Source: Imperialibacter sp964351395 | GTDB taxonomy: Bacteria > Bacteroidota > Bacteroidia > Cytophagales > Cyclobacteriaceae | Length of the DNA stretch: 64,000 nt | Direction of reading: 5' to 3' | NCBI GenBank assembly: GCA_964351395.1 | Contig: CAYGOF010000001.1 | Location: forward strand, 124,001-188,000 | Shown: positions 16,509 to 25,281 of the stretch, piece by piece | Position numbering within the stretch: the first letter of the stretch is position 1 | How the letters are laid out: each line of letters starts with the position of its first letter | Translations under genes and position numbers: made by a program | Notes under the pieces: generated by a model | Told to the model about the DNA's origin: nothing | Seen by the model: only the letters and a program-made list of their open reading frames with translations | Database searches by the model: none

Positions 16509-18566
16509 ATGAAACTAAAGAACATTAAAATTCGGACAAAGCTCGTTCTTGGGTTTGGCCTCCTTATTGGCCTTACATTGGCTCTAGGAGGCATAACCAT
16601 CTCAAGCATGGTTAAAATTCAGCAAAAAACTGGATACATGGCCAATGAATTCGCTCCCGAAGTAGAGATTGGCAATAGCATTGAACGCCATGCCTATATG
16701 GCGATGAACGCTGACCTTAACTATGCGACCAATCATGAGAAGAAAGACTTAGACAGCGTCTACAGTAATATAGAAAAGGTTAAAACCTTTATTAAGGTGG
16801 GTTATGAACTGGTAGAAAAATCTAGCACGCTGGATAGCTTAAATTATCTACTAGAGGAAGCCGAGAAGGCGTTAAACAACTATGAAATCATTGTAAAAGA
16901 AACAGCCGACCTCACCCAGAAACTTGATGATAATAGGGCTGAAATGGATGTAGCGGCTCAATATTACATTTCGACCCTTTCAGACTTCAGTCAAAAACAA
17001 GAGTCATTGATCAGCCAGGATTTGGCAAAAGGTAGATCTGTTAACAGAAGGCTGAAGATGATGGGCGTTATTTCACAAAACACAGTAACTTCTTATCAAA
17101 CGATAGAATTGTCACTCAAAGGGCAGCTTTCTAAAGATATGTCTGTTCTAAAAGGATTAATTCAGAAGCTCAGCGAGGAAAACTCTACTACCATTCTTAC
17201 GCAAAATGCCAGTACCAAAGAAGACCTCGCCACTATCGAAGAGATCCAGGGCTTAAACGACTTTTATCTTGAGGCATTGACAAATTACGTACAGGTTTGG
17301 GATAAAAAATTAGAAGCGGAAAGAAAGAAAGAAATTGAAGCAGGTGTTTTTCTGGCTGCTGCTAAGGCATCTGCGATGGCTGGAGTTTTAGGCACAAAAG
17401 ACCTTGCCAACCAATCAATTGGCCTGGTAAACTATTCTAATTTTATTGTAATAGTAGGGCTTAGTTTGGTGGTAGTTTTCGGATTTCTTTTTGCCATCCT
17501 CACTACTAAATCTATTACCCAACCCATTTTCGAAAGTGTGAAATTTGCCCAATCTCTTTCTGAAGGGAACCTCACAGTAGAGGTAGACCAAAGCAGAGAA
17601 GATGAAATTGGCGTACTGACCAAGGCCATGGGAAACATGGTACAAAAGCTAAAAAGTGTGCTTTCAGATGTATCGGCCAATGCAGACTATATAGCCAATG
17701 CAAGCACGCAAATGAGTAACGCTTCTCAGCAAATATCAGACGGCGCCAATGAACAAGCGGCCTCATCGGAAGAGGTTGCTTCTTCGATGGAGCAAATGAC
17801 CAGCAACATCCAACACAACACCAAAAATGCCAAAGAAACTGAGATCATTTCCCATAAGGCAGCACGAGACATCAAAGAAAGTAGCGAGGCAGTTAATCAA
17901 ACTGTGAAGTCTATGAAGAGCATTGCCAACAAAATCTCCATTATAGGTGAGATTGCGAGGCAGACCAATATCCTGGCGCTTAACGCCGCTGTTGAAGCCG
18001 CCAGAGCTGGGGAACACGGAAAAGGTTTTGCGGTGGTAGCAGCTGAGGTTCGTAAACTGGCGGAAAGAAGTCACATAGCAGCCGTTGAAATAGACGAACT
18101 ATCAAAAAGCAGCGTAGAAGTGGCAGAAAAATCAGGCAAACTGCTTGATTCATTAGTCCCAGATATTAACAAAACAGCTGAGTTGGTGAAATTCATCAGT
18201 GAATCTTCGATTAACCAGGAAGAATCTTCAATTCAGGTGAGTGCTGCACTTCAACAACTGAATACGATCGTTCAACAGAATGCAGCTAGTGCCGAAGAAA
18301 TGGCAGGTAGTTCACATGAACTGGCAGGCAATTCAGAAAAACTGAAAGAGCTGATTTCCTTCTTTACGATCGGTGAACAACATTTATCGGAGTATGACAA
18401 TCAAACTTCAACGCCAAGCAAAAAAACAAATCACACATCCAAAGCTGGCAATTCTATAACTCAGTCTGAAGACCGTAATCAAAACCGGGGCATTTCCATT
18501 GACCTTGATGAAAGGAACCATCTGGACCTTAAGAGTTTTCGAAACCGCCTGAACATCACCTTATAA
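16509..18566 (+). CDS. Methyl-accepting chemotaxis protein
   Basis: A 685-residue transmembrane chemoreceptor. TM1 (about 12-32) and TM2 (about 312-333) flank a ~280-residue helical sensor domain; a HAMP domain follows (about 334-385), then the signalling coiled coil whose tip is intact (TNILALNAAVEAARAGEHGK, about 486-505). The tail is a polar linker with no obvious CheR-binding pentapeptide. The start has an RBS-like AAGGAA six bases ahead. The next two genes on the same strand encode a porin and a phosphate-binding-like protein, hinting at the ligand type. No che genes are in the window. Confidence 0.92.
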   Translation: MKLKNIKIRTKLVLGFGLLIGLTLALGGITISSMVKIQQKTGYMANEFAPEVEIGNSIERHAYMAMNADLNYATNHEKKDLDSVYSNIEKVKTFIKVGYELVEKSSTLDSLNYLLEEAEKALNNYEIIVKETADLTQKLDDNRAEMDVAAQYYISTLSDFSQKQESLISQDLAKGRSVNRRLKMMGVISQNTVTSYQTIELSLKGQLSKDMSVLKGLIQKLSEENSTTILTQNASTKEDLATIEEIQGLNDFYLEALTNYVQVWDKKLEAERKKEIEAGVFLAAAKASAMAGVLGTKDLANQSIGLVNYSNFIVIVGLSLVVVFGFLFAILTTKSITQPIFESVKFAQSLSEGNLTVEVDQSREDEIGVLTKAMGNMVQKLKSVLSDVSANADYIANASTQMSNASQQISDGANEQAASSEEVASSMEQMTSNIQHNTKNAKETEIISHKAARDIKESSEAVNQTVKSMKSIANKISIIGEIARQTNILALNAAVEAARAGEHGKGFAVVAAEVRKLAERSHIAAVEIDELSKSSVEVAEKSGKLLDSLVPDINKTAELVKFISESSINQEESSIQVSAALQQLNTIVQQNAASAEEMAGSSHELAGNSEKLKELISFFTIGEQHLSEYDNQTSTPSKKTNHTSKAGNSITQSEDRNQNRGISIDLDERNHLDLKSFRNRLNITL

Positions 18567-18715
18567 AGACTTATTGAATTGCTTTCGGCATCCTACTGTT
18601 TGGCCATTTCTAAATCGCCTTGATCAGCTATTGTATTCGAAACCGAAGCACTTTCAACAACAAGCTTTTTCAAAAAACACAAAAAAATAAATTGACGTTA
18701 CTAATTAATTTTCTT

Positions 18716-19780
18716 ATGAAATCTAAAAACCAATTACCGTCGCTAAGAGCCGGAATATTCATGTTGGCTCTTATGCTCACCGTTACCTTTTCGTACGGTC
18801 AGAATTTACAGACCAGCTATTTTGCGCACGGCGGCTACACAGCGAAGTTGAACAACGATGAAAACGTGCCTAACCAAAGTGCATTTAACTCTGGTGGACT
18901 TGATATCTTACTTACCTCTCAAATCAGTGAAAATTTCTCAGCCATCGGAGAACTATTCACAGGCTATAGAGGAGATGGATCCAGTTCTGTTGTATTAAGT
19001 GTAGAACGTCTTTATTTTAAATATTATGTTAAAGACTACTTAACGGTGAGTGTTGGCCGCATGTATACTCCACTGGGCTTTTGGCAAAGCAGGTATTCTC
19101 AGGCTCAGTTTTTTGCCCCTACCATTAATGCCCCTTATCCCGTAAGAACAAAAGCAGACAAAGGAATCATCCCCACCAACAGTGTTGCGCTACAATTTAG
19201 CGGCGACAATATGGGAAAACTTAGATTTGGCTACTTTTTAATGATTGACAACTCTACGGGTGCACCCAGTTTAAATACTGACAATACCTTGTTCAAAGCA
19301 CTATCAGGCAAGTTGAAAATCGAACCTTCAGAAAACCTGGAAGTATTCGTGAGCGGAAGAAGCGATAAACTCATTGCTGGTTCTCAATCAGTATCTGGGC
19401 AAGTAGTACCTGAAGATATCGATCAGCAGTATTTCAATATCGGATTAGTTCAAATCAACCCATCCAATCGTTTTGAATTCGCAGCCGAGTATTATCACGT
19501 AATTAACAAAGGAGAAACAACTGGCACCAACGATAACAACTTTTTATATGGCTACATGGGCTACAAAATCAAAAAATTCACTCCTTACCTACAATACGAC
19601 AGGTTGTTGTTTAGCGACAATGACCCTACATACAGCGCCAACGATTTAACAGGTATGGTAGTCGGCGGCCGTTATTCTATTGCGTCTAGCGCCGTAATAA
19701 AGATGGAGTATAAATTCAGAGGTACCGAAACACTGAAGCACCAGGATGTACTATCTGTACAAGTGTCAGCTCGCTTCTAA
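18716..19780 (+). CDS. Outer-membrane porin-like protein
   Basis: A 354-residue protein with a signal peptide (about 1-29, ending FSYGQ) and a body of alternating beta-strands typical of a porin barrel; it closes with VLSVQVSARF, ending in the C-terminal phenylalanine that outer-membrane proteins use for assembly. It resembles the phosphate-selective porin O/P group in strand spacing, but I cannot name the solute. The start is taken at ATG 18716 because it begins a clean signal peptide; the longer open frame from 18620 adds non-signal residues. It lies between the chemoreceptor and a PstS-like protein. Confidence 0.75.
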   Translation: MKSKNQLPSLRAGIFMLALMLTVTFSYGQNLQTSYFAHGGYTAKLNNDENVPNQSAFNSGGLDILLTSQISENFSAIGELFTGYRGDGSSSVVLSVERLYFKYYVKDYLTVSVGRMYTPLGFWQSRYSQAQFFAPTINAPYPVRTKADKGIIPTNSVALQFSGDNMGKLRFGYFLMIDNSTGAPSLNTDNTLFKALSGKLKIEPSENLEVFVSGRSDKLIAGSQSVSGQVVPEDIDQQYFNIGLVQINPSNRFEFAAEYYHVINKGETTGTNDNNFLYGYMGYKIKKFTPYLQYDRLLFSDNDPTYSANDLTGMVVGGRYSIASSAVIKMEYKFRGTETLKHQDVLSVQVSARF

Positions 19781-19812
19781 AATAAAATATTGAAAAACTA
19801 AAGATATTGATC

Positions 19813-20268
19813 ATGAAAAAAATAAAACGCTTAAGCCTTCTGATCATTGGGGTAACATGCCTTAGCTCATTTATTATGACTCCGGCAGGATCGAACATGG
19901 TGGTTATTGTGAACAACGACAACCCAGTGTCTACCTTAACAGCTGGCGAAGTAAAGCTTTTCTATACCAGAAGACTAAAAAGCAAATGGCCTGGCAACGA
20001 TAAAAACATCAAGCCAGCCACCAGAAAAAGCAAGTGTACAGAAAGAGATGCCTTTTATGCCGAAATATTGAAAATGGATGAAACTCAAGTTGAGGGTTAT
20101 TTCTCAGAAAGGCAATTTCAAAAAGGCGAGGCAACTCCTAATGAATTTTTCAGTGACTCGGAAATCATCGATTTTGTATCACGTGAAGTTGGGGCCATCT
20201 CTTTTGTCAATGCAAGCTCTTTAACTGCCGAGGCAAAAAGTAAAGTCAAAGTAGTACTTGAATTCTAA
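19813..20268 (+). CDS. Small PstS-like periplasmic substrate-binding protein
   Basis: A 151-residue exported protein: signal-type helix at 4-22 then VVIVNNDNPVSTLTAGEVKL with a conserved tryptophan in KSKWPGNDKNI, the start of a PBP-like (phosphate-binding) domain as in PstS relatives, and VSREVGAISFVNASS near the end. It is about half the size of a full PstS and so carries a single lobe or a reduced fold. No Pst permease or ATPase is nearby. Lying 32 bases after the porin gene, it probably shares a transcript with it; chemoreceptor, porin and binding protein may form a sensing set. Confidence 0.7.
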   Translation: MKKIKRLSLLIIGVTCLSSFIMTPAGSNMVVIVNNDNPVSTLTAGEVKLFYTRRLKSKWPGNDKNIKPATRKSKCTERDAFYAEILKMDETQVEGYFSERQFQKGEATPNEFFSDSEIIDFVSREVGAISFVNASSLTAEAKSKVKVVLEF

Positions 20269-20376
20269 TTACTAGAAGCCACCAAGAAAAGATACGTTTT
20301 GGGGCTTGAAGTCTGAGCGTAGAGTAGCCAGGTTGGCAGGCATCGTCTCAAAGTATTTTGGCCGGCCAAGCAAATT

Positions 20377-20415
20377 AAAAAAGAAGCTTTTCGAATCGAG
20401 AAGCTTCTTTTTTTT
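20377..20415. terminator. Bidirectional terminator
   Basis: AAAGAAGCTT (20380-20389) pairs with AAGCTTCTTT (20401-20410), with A's before and eight T's after. It separates the PstS-like gene (+) from the S9 peptidase gene (-). Confidence 0.75.
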
Positions 20416-20426
20416 AGGTAGCCTGT

Positions 20427-22520
20427 TTACTTCAAGTACTTATTGAAGTATTCTTCTGCCGCCTGAAAAGTACGGTACCAGCTGTCGTATCTTAAAAAAC
20501 CGTGCACCTCATCCGGAAAAATGAGCAAATCCACATTCACCCCTTTTTCTCTAAGCGTTTCAGCCAAGTCCGTCGTTTGCTGAAAGAGCACATTTCGGTC
20601 GTCGTCACCGTGCACTAAAAGAACGGGGGCTTTCCATTTTGAAAGATCTGACACTGGCGAAGATTGATAGGCAGTTTCCATCTGCTTATCCCCAATGCCC
20701 CACCAGCCACCTGGCGGGCCAAATTCTCTTGCACGAAAGGCCCAATCATGCACCCCATGAAGGTCTACCCCTGCTTTAAAAAGTTCTGGATTCCGAGCCA
20801 ATCCCATGGCAGTTAAATAACCTCCATAAGATCCACCCCAAAGACCTATTTTAGTCGGATCTACTTCTGCTCTTCCCTGCAGATACTTTCCACCCGCTAC
20901 AATATCCTGGTATTCTGAGGCTCCTCGTGGGCCTTGATCCTCAGCTCTTCTAAAGTTTTTACCATATCCGATACCATCACGGTAATTGACCGACATGACT
21001 ACGTATCCCTTACTGGCCAGGTACTGATTAAAAGCATACGCATTAGAATAGTAGCTGGAATAGTGAAAGGTGAGAAGCATTTGCCTGATAGGTCCTCCGT
21101 GCATGAATATCACCGCCGGATGCTTTTCGCCTTTTTTGTGGTTGGCCGGCATAAATAGCTGCCCGTGTATTTCAGTGCCATCTGGTGCTTTGAAAATCAC
21201 TTGCTCAGGTTTTACCAAAGACTTACCAGGAAAAGATGAAGGAGCTGCGCTCGACACTTGCTTAACAGTGCTTGCCCCATTTGATAAATAGCCTACAGTT
21301 TTATCAAAATTATAGCCCATGAATTGCACTGCCAGCCCGCTTCCAGAAGCCAGAGGCACAGGCGTCATTTCACTTCCCTGCCCACTTGTTAGCGCTTTTG
21401 GCGTTCCACCTTTAACTGGCACGCTAAATACATGTCGCCGATCGATATCGCCACAGTTGGAAGAAAAGTAAAGCGTGTTACCGTCAGGTGATACTCCGCT
21501 GTCCTCTGCTTCGCAGGCACCAGGTGTTGCATCGGTAAGACCAGATCCGTCGGGATTCATAGAGTAAATATGCATCCAGCCTTCGTGCTCTGAATAGAAA
21601 AGCAGCCGGTTGGATTTTGTCCACCTCAACGGCGACGCTGGATAGGATTGTGCAAAGCCACCGTCGTCGGATGGAGATTTCCATACTTCTGTGGCTATGC
21701 CAGTGGCAGCATCGGCCACATAGATTGAAAATGCCTCTCCTCCTGTAATGTTGACAAGTTCGTCACGTTTCAGACCTTTGAACCGAATAAACGCTACTTG
21801 CTTACCATCAGGAGACCAAACAGGTGTATTGTCTCGGCCCACAGATGGTGCTATCCAACGGATTTCCTCGTTTCCTGAGTTAAAAATTCCGATAAAATTG
21901 TGATCACCTCTGCTGCTGGTAAAAAGAACCTCGTCTCCATTTGGCGACCATGCTGGTCCACCGTTCCCCCCACGTGCTTGAAAAAGTGGTCGCATGCTTT
22001 CCGAATCAGGAATTCCATACTCATTGATATCCACCTGAAAGATCCCTGCACCTGTAGAAAAAAGCACGGTATTTCCGGTAGGGTGAGGCACTGGGTTACT
22101 CCCATTGGCCACACGTATAGCATCCCCACCTTCTGTTGATATCAGCCAAATGAGTTGTTCGGCTTCTGCAGGGTTACTGTCTGGATTGGCTATTTCTCCC
22201 CGACGGTTTGGTGCGCTTCCCCTCACATAGAGCACCCACTGGTCACCCATAAAAAAAGTGAGTGAAGAAATTTCCTGCCCGTCATCCTTTCCATAATTGG
22301 TGAGTTGGATGGGGGCTTGCTCAGGGCTTTTTGCAAAGTAAATGTTCCGCACGCCCTCTTTGTTTTCTACCCAGGCAAGAGCGTCTGTGGACTTGCCAGA
22401 AACCAATTCTGTGGCAAAGGGATACGACATCACCTCCCGCAGGCTAAACTGGGCAGAGGTAGAAAACGAAAAAAACAGGATAAAACAAACGAAAAGAATA
22501 GAGCAGGAGCGATTGATCAT
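20427..22520 (-). CDS. S9 family prolyl oligopeptidase-type peptidase, exported
   Basis: A 697-residue serine peptidase. A signal peptide (1-23, ending STSAQ) is followed by a beta-propeller of TolB/WD40-like repeats (GPAWSPNGDEVLFTSSRGD, TPVWSPDGKQVAFIRF) over roughly 40-400, then an alpha/beta-hydrolase domain. The catalytic triad is intact: Ser564 in GLWGGSYGGYL, an Asp about 640 in VHGDDDRN, and His673 in DEVHGFL. Such enzymes cut short peptides, often after proline, in the periplasm or outside the cell. Monocistronic. Confidence 0.9.
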   Translation of the reverse strand: MINRSCSILFVCFILFFSFSTSAQFSLREVMSYPFATELVSGKSTDALAWVENKEGVRNIYFAKSPEQAPIQLTNYGKDDGQEISSLTFFMGDQWVLYVRGSAPNRRGEIANPDSNPAEAEQLIWLISTEGGDAIRVANGSNPVPHPTGNTVLFSTGAGIFQVDINEYGIPDSESMRPLFQARGGNGGPAWSPNGDEVLFTSSRGDHNFIGIFNSGNEEIRWIAPSVGRDNTPVWSPDGKQVAFIRFKGLKRDELVNITGGEAFSIYVADAATGIATEVWKSPSDDGGFAQSYPASPLRWTKSNRLLFYSEHEGWMHIYSMNPDGSGLTDATPGACEAEDSGVSPDGNTLYFSSNCGDIDRRHVFSVPVKGGTPKALTSGQGSEMTPVPLASGSGLAVQFMGYNFDKTVGYLSNGASTVKQVSSAAPSSFPGKSLVKPEQVIFKAPDGTEIHGQLFMPANHKKGEKHPAVIFMHGGPIRQMLLTFHYSSYYSNAYAFNQYLASKGYVVMSVNYRDGIGYGKNFRRAEDQGPRGASEYQDIVAGGKYLQGRAEVDPTKIGLWGGSYGGYLTAMGLARNPELFKAGVDLHGVHDWAFRAREFGPPGGWWGIGDKQMETAYQSSPVSDLSKWKAPVLLVHGDDDRNVLFQQTTDLAETLREKGVNVDLLIFPDEVHGFLRYDSWYRTFQAAEEYFNKYLK

Positions 22521-22823
22521 TGTGCGGTTGGTTAGTTGAGCGTAATTTACTCAAATGAAAGTTGGCTGACAATACGTAGTGAGAACAAGGCCAGCCGATG
22601 GTTTCATCTGGTTAGAAGGAGTGACAGACGCTTAAGCTATTTGTTGAAAATGTAATCCTACCAGGGTGTAAATGGACCGCCAAAGACAAAATATTGGGAA
22701 AAGATAAAACGTAAAAACATAAAAAAAGGGCCCTGAGGACCCTCTTTTTCAAAACCAACCTAAACCTATCTACTAAAAACAACTATGCAGTTGTTAATTA
22801 TATTGTCTGATTCTACTTACGTT
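22521..22823. other. Intergenic region without a gene
   Basis: About 300 bases hold the leader of the S9 peptidase gene and the terminator at 22721-22750. I see no convincing ORF or RNA gene. Confidence 0.6.
22721..22750 (-). terminator. Terminator after the 90-residue membrane protein gene
   Basis: AAAAAAAGGG (22721-22730) pairs with CCCTCTTTTT (22740-22749) around a short GC loop. On the minus strand it ends in seven T's, 75 bases after the gene's stop. Confidence 0.6.
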
Positions 22824-23096
22824 TTAATTCACCATTGTGTTGTCGTCTTTTTCCACTTTTTGACTAAAATCTTTCACAAGTTTTCTTGACACGGCCAGTT
22901 TTTCAAGTTTCAACTTGTTGTTCGTCTTTAGTACGTCTTCTCGTTGCTCCGTAGTAGCCTCAGAAACAAACAAATTCAGCGCCTTTGTATCCATAATATC
23001 CATGGAGGAAAGCATAGAAATCAAAGCCACGGTTACTCCGAGTAGAAGTATTTTCGTTTTGTTCGTGCTTTCAGATTTCATTGTCTCGTTAGTCAT
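22824..23096 (-). CDS. Small single-pass membrane or secreted protein, unknown
   Basis: A 90-residue protein I do not recognise. A polar N-terminus is followed by one hydrophobic helix (about 14-32, KILLLGVTVALISMLSSM), then a charged, Lys/Glu-rich helical tail (EQREDVLKTNNKLKLEKLAV). It could be a membrane-anchored helix or an exported helical peptide with an uncleaved signal. ATG start, its own leader and a proper terminator downstream argue that it is a real gene. It is isolated, so context gives no clue to function. Confidence 0.55.
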   Translation of the reverse strand: MTNETMKSESTNKTKILLLGVTVALISMLSSMDIMDTKALNLFVSEATTEQREDVLKTNNKLKLEKLAVSRKLVKDFSQKVEKDDNTMVN

Positions 23097-23300
23097 GATA
23101 TTAAGTAAATATCCAATACTTATGCCAACATTTATAATTCATTGATTTTCTGAATGTTATGACATTTACCCGTGCCGAAATCTGTTCAATAATGAACATT
23201 ATCGAACATGAAAATGAACGAAAATGTTATTTACAGAGCAACTACACCCTCGACTATCCGTACTAAATGTTTTATCCTGTCTTTTGATCCCTCAATTTTC

Positions 23301-23308
23301 TAATTTTG
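23301..23308 (+). promoter_or_regulatory. -7 promoter box for the kds operon
   Basis: TAATTTTG matches TAnnTTTG and lies 21 bases before the kdsD ATG. No clear -33 TTG at the right spacing was found. Confidence 0.4.
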
Positions 23309-23329
23309 TATTCTTACACAACCCAATCA

Positions 23330-23935
23330 ATGAATCAGTCACTTGAAGATATTCGCAGCCTGGTGGCGAAGGAGGTTCAGGCAATTCACAACATCCCCGT
23401 GGATGAGTCCATTTTAAATGCCATCGACGCTCTTTATGAGCAAGTTCATTTGAAAAAGGGGAAAATAGTTATTAGTGGTATCGGAAAGGCTGGTCAAGTA
23501 GGTCAAAATATCGCGACAACTTTTTGCTCTACTGGCTCGCCAGCTGTTTTCCTTCACCCCTCAGAAGCACAGCATGGCGACCTTGGCGTTTTGCAGCCCA
23601 ACGATATTTTATTGGTTATCTCCAACTCTGGGAAAACAGCCGAGATACTTAAACTGCTTGAGCTAGCCGATGCCCTTTACCCAAAAATAAAAACCATTTG
23701 TATGACCGGGCACCCAGAAAATGAACTTGGCGCCTCAGCTAATATTTGCCTGAGCACGGGGCAGCCTAAAGAAATATGCCCGCTTGATCTTACCCCTACC
23801 ACAAGCACAACCGTGATGTCTGTATTGGGTGACCTATTGGTGGTATTACTAATGAAAAAAATCAACTTTGATAAAGCTGGCTATGCCAAAAGGCATCATA
23901 GCGGCTACCTTGGACATAAAAGCAGAATGCAATGA
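23330..23935 (+). CDS. kdsD: Arabinose-5-phosphate isomerase, SIS domain only
   Basis: A 201-residue sugar isomerase (SIS fold) that makes D-arabinose 5-phosphate from ribulose 5-phosphate, the first step of Kdo synthesis for LPS. Motifs: VISGIGKAGQVGQNIA (~45-60), STGSPAVFLHPSEAQHGDLG (~64-83) and LVISNSGKTAEIL (~93-105). Enterobacterial KdsD has two extra CBS domains; this one lacks them, and single-domain forms are known from Bacteroidota. The start is ATG 23330 (MNQSLEDI). Its stop overlaps the kdsA start (ATGA). Identity is supported by kdsA and kdsC beside it. Confidence 0.88.
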   Translation: MNQSLEDIRSLVAKEVQAIHNIPVDESILNAIDALYEQVHLKKGKIVISGIGKAGQVGQNIATTFCSTGSPAVFLHPSEAQHGDLGVLQPNDILLVISNSGKTAEILKLLELADALYPKIKTICMTGHPENELGASANICLSTGQPKEICPLDLTPTTSTTVMSVLGDLLVVLLMKKINFDKAGYAKRHHSGYLGHKSRMQ

Positions 23936-24711
23936 GCAAGCTCTTCCTTATTTCCGGCCCTTGCGTGGTCGAGAACGACAAAACACCCTTCGAAATTGGC
24001 AGAAAAGTAAAAGGCATCTGCGATGAACTAGGCATCGACTATATTTTCAAAGCTAGCTTTAAAAAGGCCAACCGCACCAAGCTGAATAGCTTCACGGGCA
24101 TTGAAAAAGAAGAAGCCATGGCCATTATACAGGCTGTTGGCAAGGAATTAGGGGTGCCCACCATCACCGATGTGCACGAGAGCTACGAGCCAGCGATTGC
24201 TGCCAAGTACGTCGACTACCTGCAAATACCCGCTTTCCTTTGCCGCCAAACAGACTTGCTGATAGCTGCTGGAGAAACTGGAAAAGGAGTCAATATCAAG
24301 AAAGGGCAGTTTATGTCACCAGAAGCGATGAAATTCTCTTTGGAGAAAGTGCTATCTACTGGCAACAAAAACGTTTGGCTTTGTGAGCGAGGATTTTCAT
24401 TCGGTTATGAAGGGCTGGTAGTAGACGCCACTGCCATAGCAAGACTTAAGAAGCATGGCGTGCCAGTGGTGATGGATTGCACCCATTCAGTGCAGCAACC
24501 CAACAAGGCAGACGGAGTAACAGGAGGCAATCCAGAAATGATTGAAACGATGGCACTTTCGGCTATTGCTACAGGAGCAGACGGACTGTTTATTGAAACT
24601 CATCCAGACCCGGCAAATGCATTAAGCGACGGACAGACTATGTTGCCAATAGAAAAGCTAGAAGGAATTTTGAGAAAAGTGATGAAGATAAGGAAAGCAT
24701 TAGAGGCTTAA
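23932..24711 (+). CDS. kdsA: 3-deoxy-8-phosphooctulonate (Kdo-8-P) synthase
   Basis: A 259-residue aldolase that condenses arabinose 5-phosphate with phosphoenolpyruvate to Kdo-8-phosphate. Diagnostic stretches: LISGPCVVEND (5-15), FKASFKKANRTK (39-50), TDVHE (78-82), CRQTDLL (~103-109), GQFMSPEAM (~122-130) and DCTHSVQQP (~181-189). Length is right for the family. It overlaps kdsD by four bases. kdsC follows only after a toxin-antitoxin remnant. Confidence 0.95.
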   Translation: MSKLFLISGPCVVENDKTPFEIGRKVKGICDELGIDYIFKASFKKANRTKLNSFTGIEKEEAMAIIQAVGKELGVPTITDVHESYEPAIAAKYVDYLQIPAFLCRQTDLLIAAGETGKGVNIKKGQFMSPEAMKFSLEKVLSTGNKNVWLCERGFSFGYEGLVVDATAIARLKKHGVPVVMDCTHSVQQPNKADGVTGGNPEMIETMALSAIATGADGLFIETHPDPANALSDGQTMLPIEKLEGILRKVMKIRKALEA

Positions 24712-24775
24712 TACGAATTGCCTCAGAATCACTTTATTTATTTTTTGTATTTTTAGGAAAGGCAATCGAACAGAA

Positions 24776-24940
24776 ATGGTAACAGTCATCAAGAAGGGAA
24801 CGTCTGTGAAGGAGATTAATAAGGCCATCAATAAAGTACTTGAGAAGAGCAAAAAAGCTAATATACGACAGTTCGCTGGCTCTCTGAAAACCGACATTGA
24901 TCCTTTAGCATATCAAAAAGATATTCGCAGTGAATGGTAA
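24776..24940 (+). CDS. Small antitoxin-like protein
   Basis: A 54-residue basic protein (MVTVIKKGTSVKEINKAINK..., ending DPLAYQKDIRSEW). It is the size and pattern of type II antitoxins paired with PIN-domain toxins in Bacteroidota: a short DNA-binding strand-helix start and a C-terminal toxin-binding segment rich in Lys and Asp. It overlaps the start of a broken PIN toxin gene, the usual order for such pairs. It sits between kdsA and kdsC in the same direction and appears intact. The family assignment rests on size, order and pattern only. Confidence 0.6.
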   Translation: MVTVIKKGTSVKEINKAINKVLEKSKKANIRQFAGSLKTDIDPLAYQKDIRSEW

Positions 24941-25233
24941 TGATATTTTTGTTGACACAAATATCGTTCATTACTGAGTTGGAATTGTTGTCTTTCCCAA
25001 AAATTGATGAAAATTCAATAAGAGCTATTAAAGGATTAATCAAGAATTGCCGGGTAGTCACTATTAACCAAAAAATCAAAGACGCAACGATTGAGTTTAG
25101 AAGAACAGCCAGGTTGAAAATTCCTGACGCACTTATCGCGGCCTCAGCCACCTATTGCAAGCTCCCTTTCTTGACCGCGGATAAACAATTTTTGCAGACA
25201 GATAGTCTTGAAGTTATATTCTACGAAGTTTGA
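24930..25233 (+). pseudogene. PIN-domain toxin, disrupted by an internal deletion and frameshift
   Basis: From GTG 24930 the frame reads VNGNDIFVDTNIVHY and stops at 24975-24977; the segment IFVDTNI is the first catalytic strand of a PIN ribonuclease, with its Asp. The remaining PIN sequence (SFITELELLSFPKIDENSIR..., ending KIPDALIAASATYCKLPFLT and ADKQF) is in another frame, open to 25233. In intact relatives about 20 residues separate DTNI from SFITE; here they are nearly joined, so a deletion of non-triplet length has removed them. The ORF starting at ATG 24934 lacks the first Asp and cannot be an active toxin. Confidence 0.75.
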
Positions 25234-25281
25234 CTGACTTCTGACCCGAATCGTCAAATAATTAGTTAAAGAACCTTTTTT

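Noticed and set aside
24934..25233. A 99-codon open frame between kdsA and kdsC as an intact gene
   Set aside because: Its first residues are an out-of-frame reading of the PIN-domain start, and the catalytic Asp of IFVDTNI is lost. It fits a disrupted toxin better.
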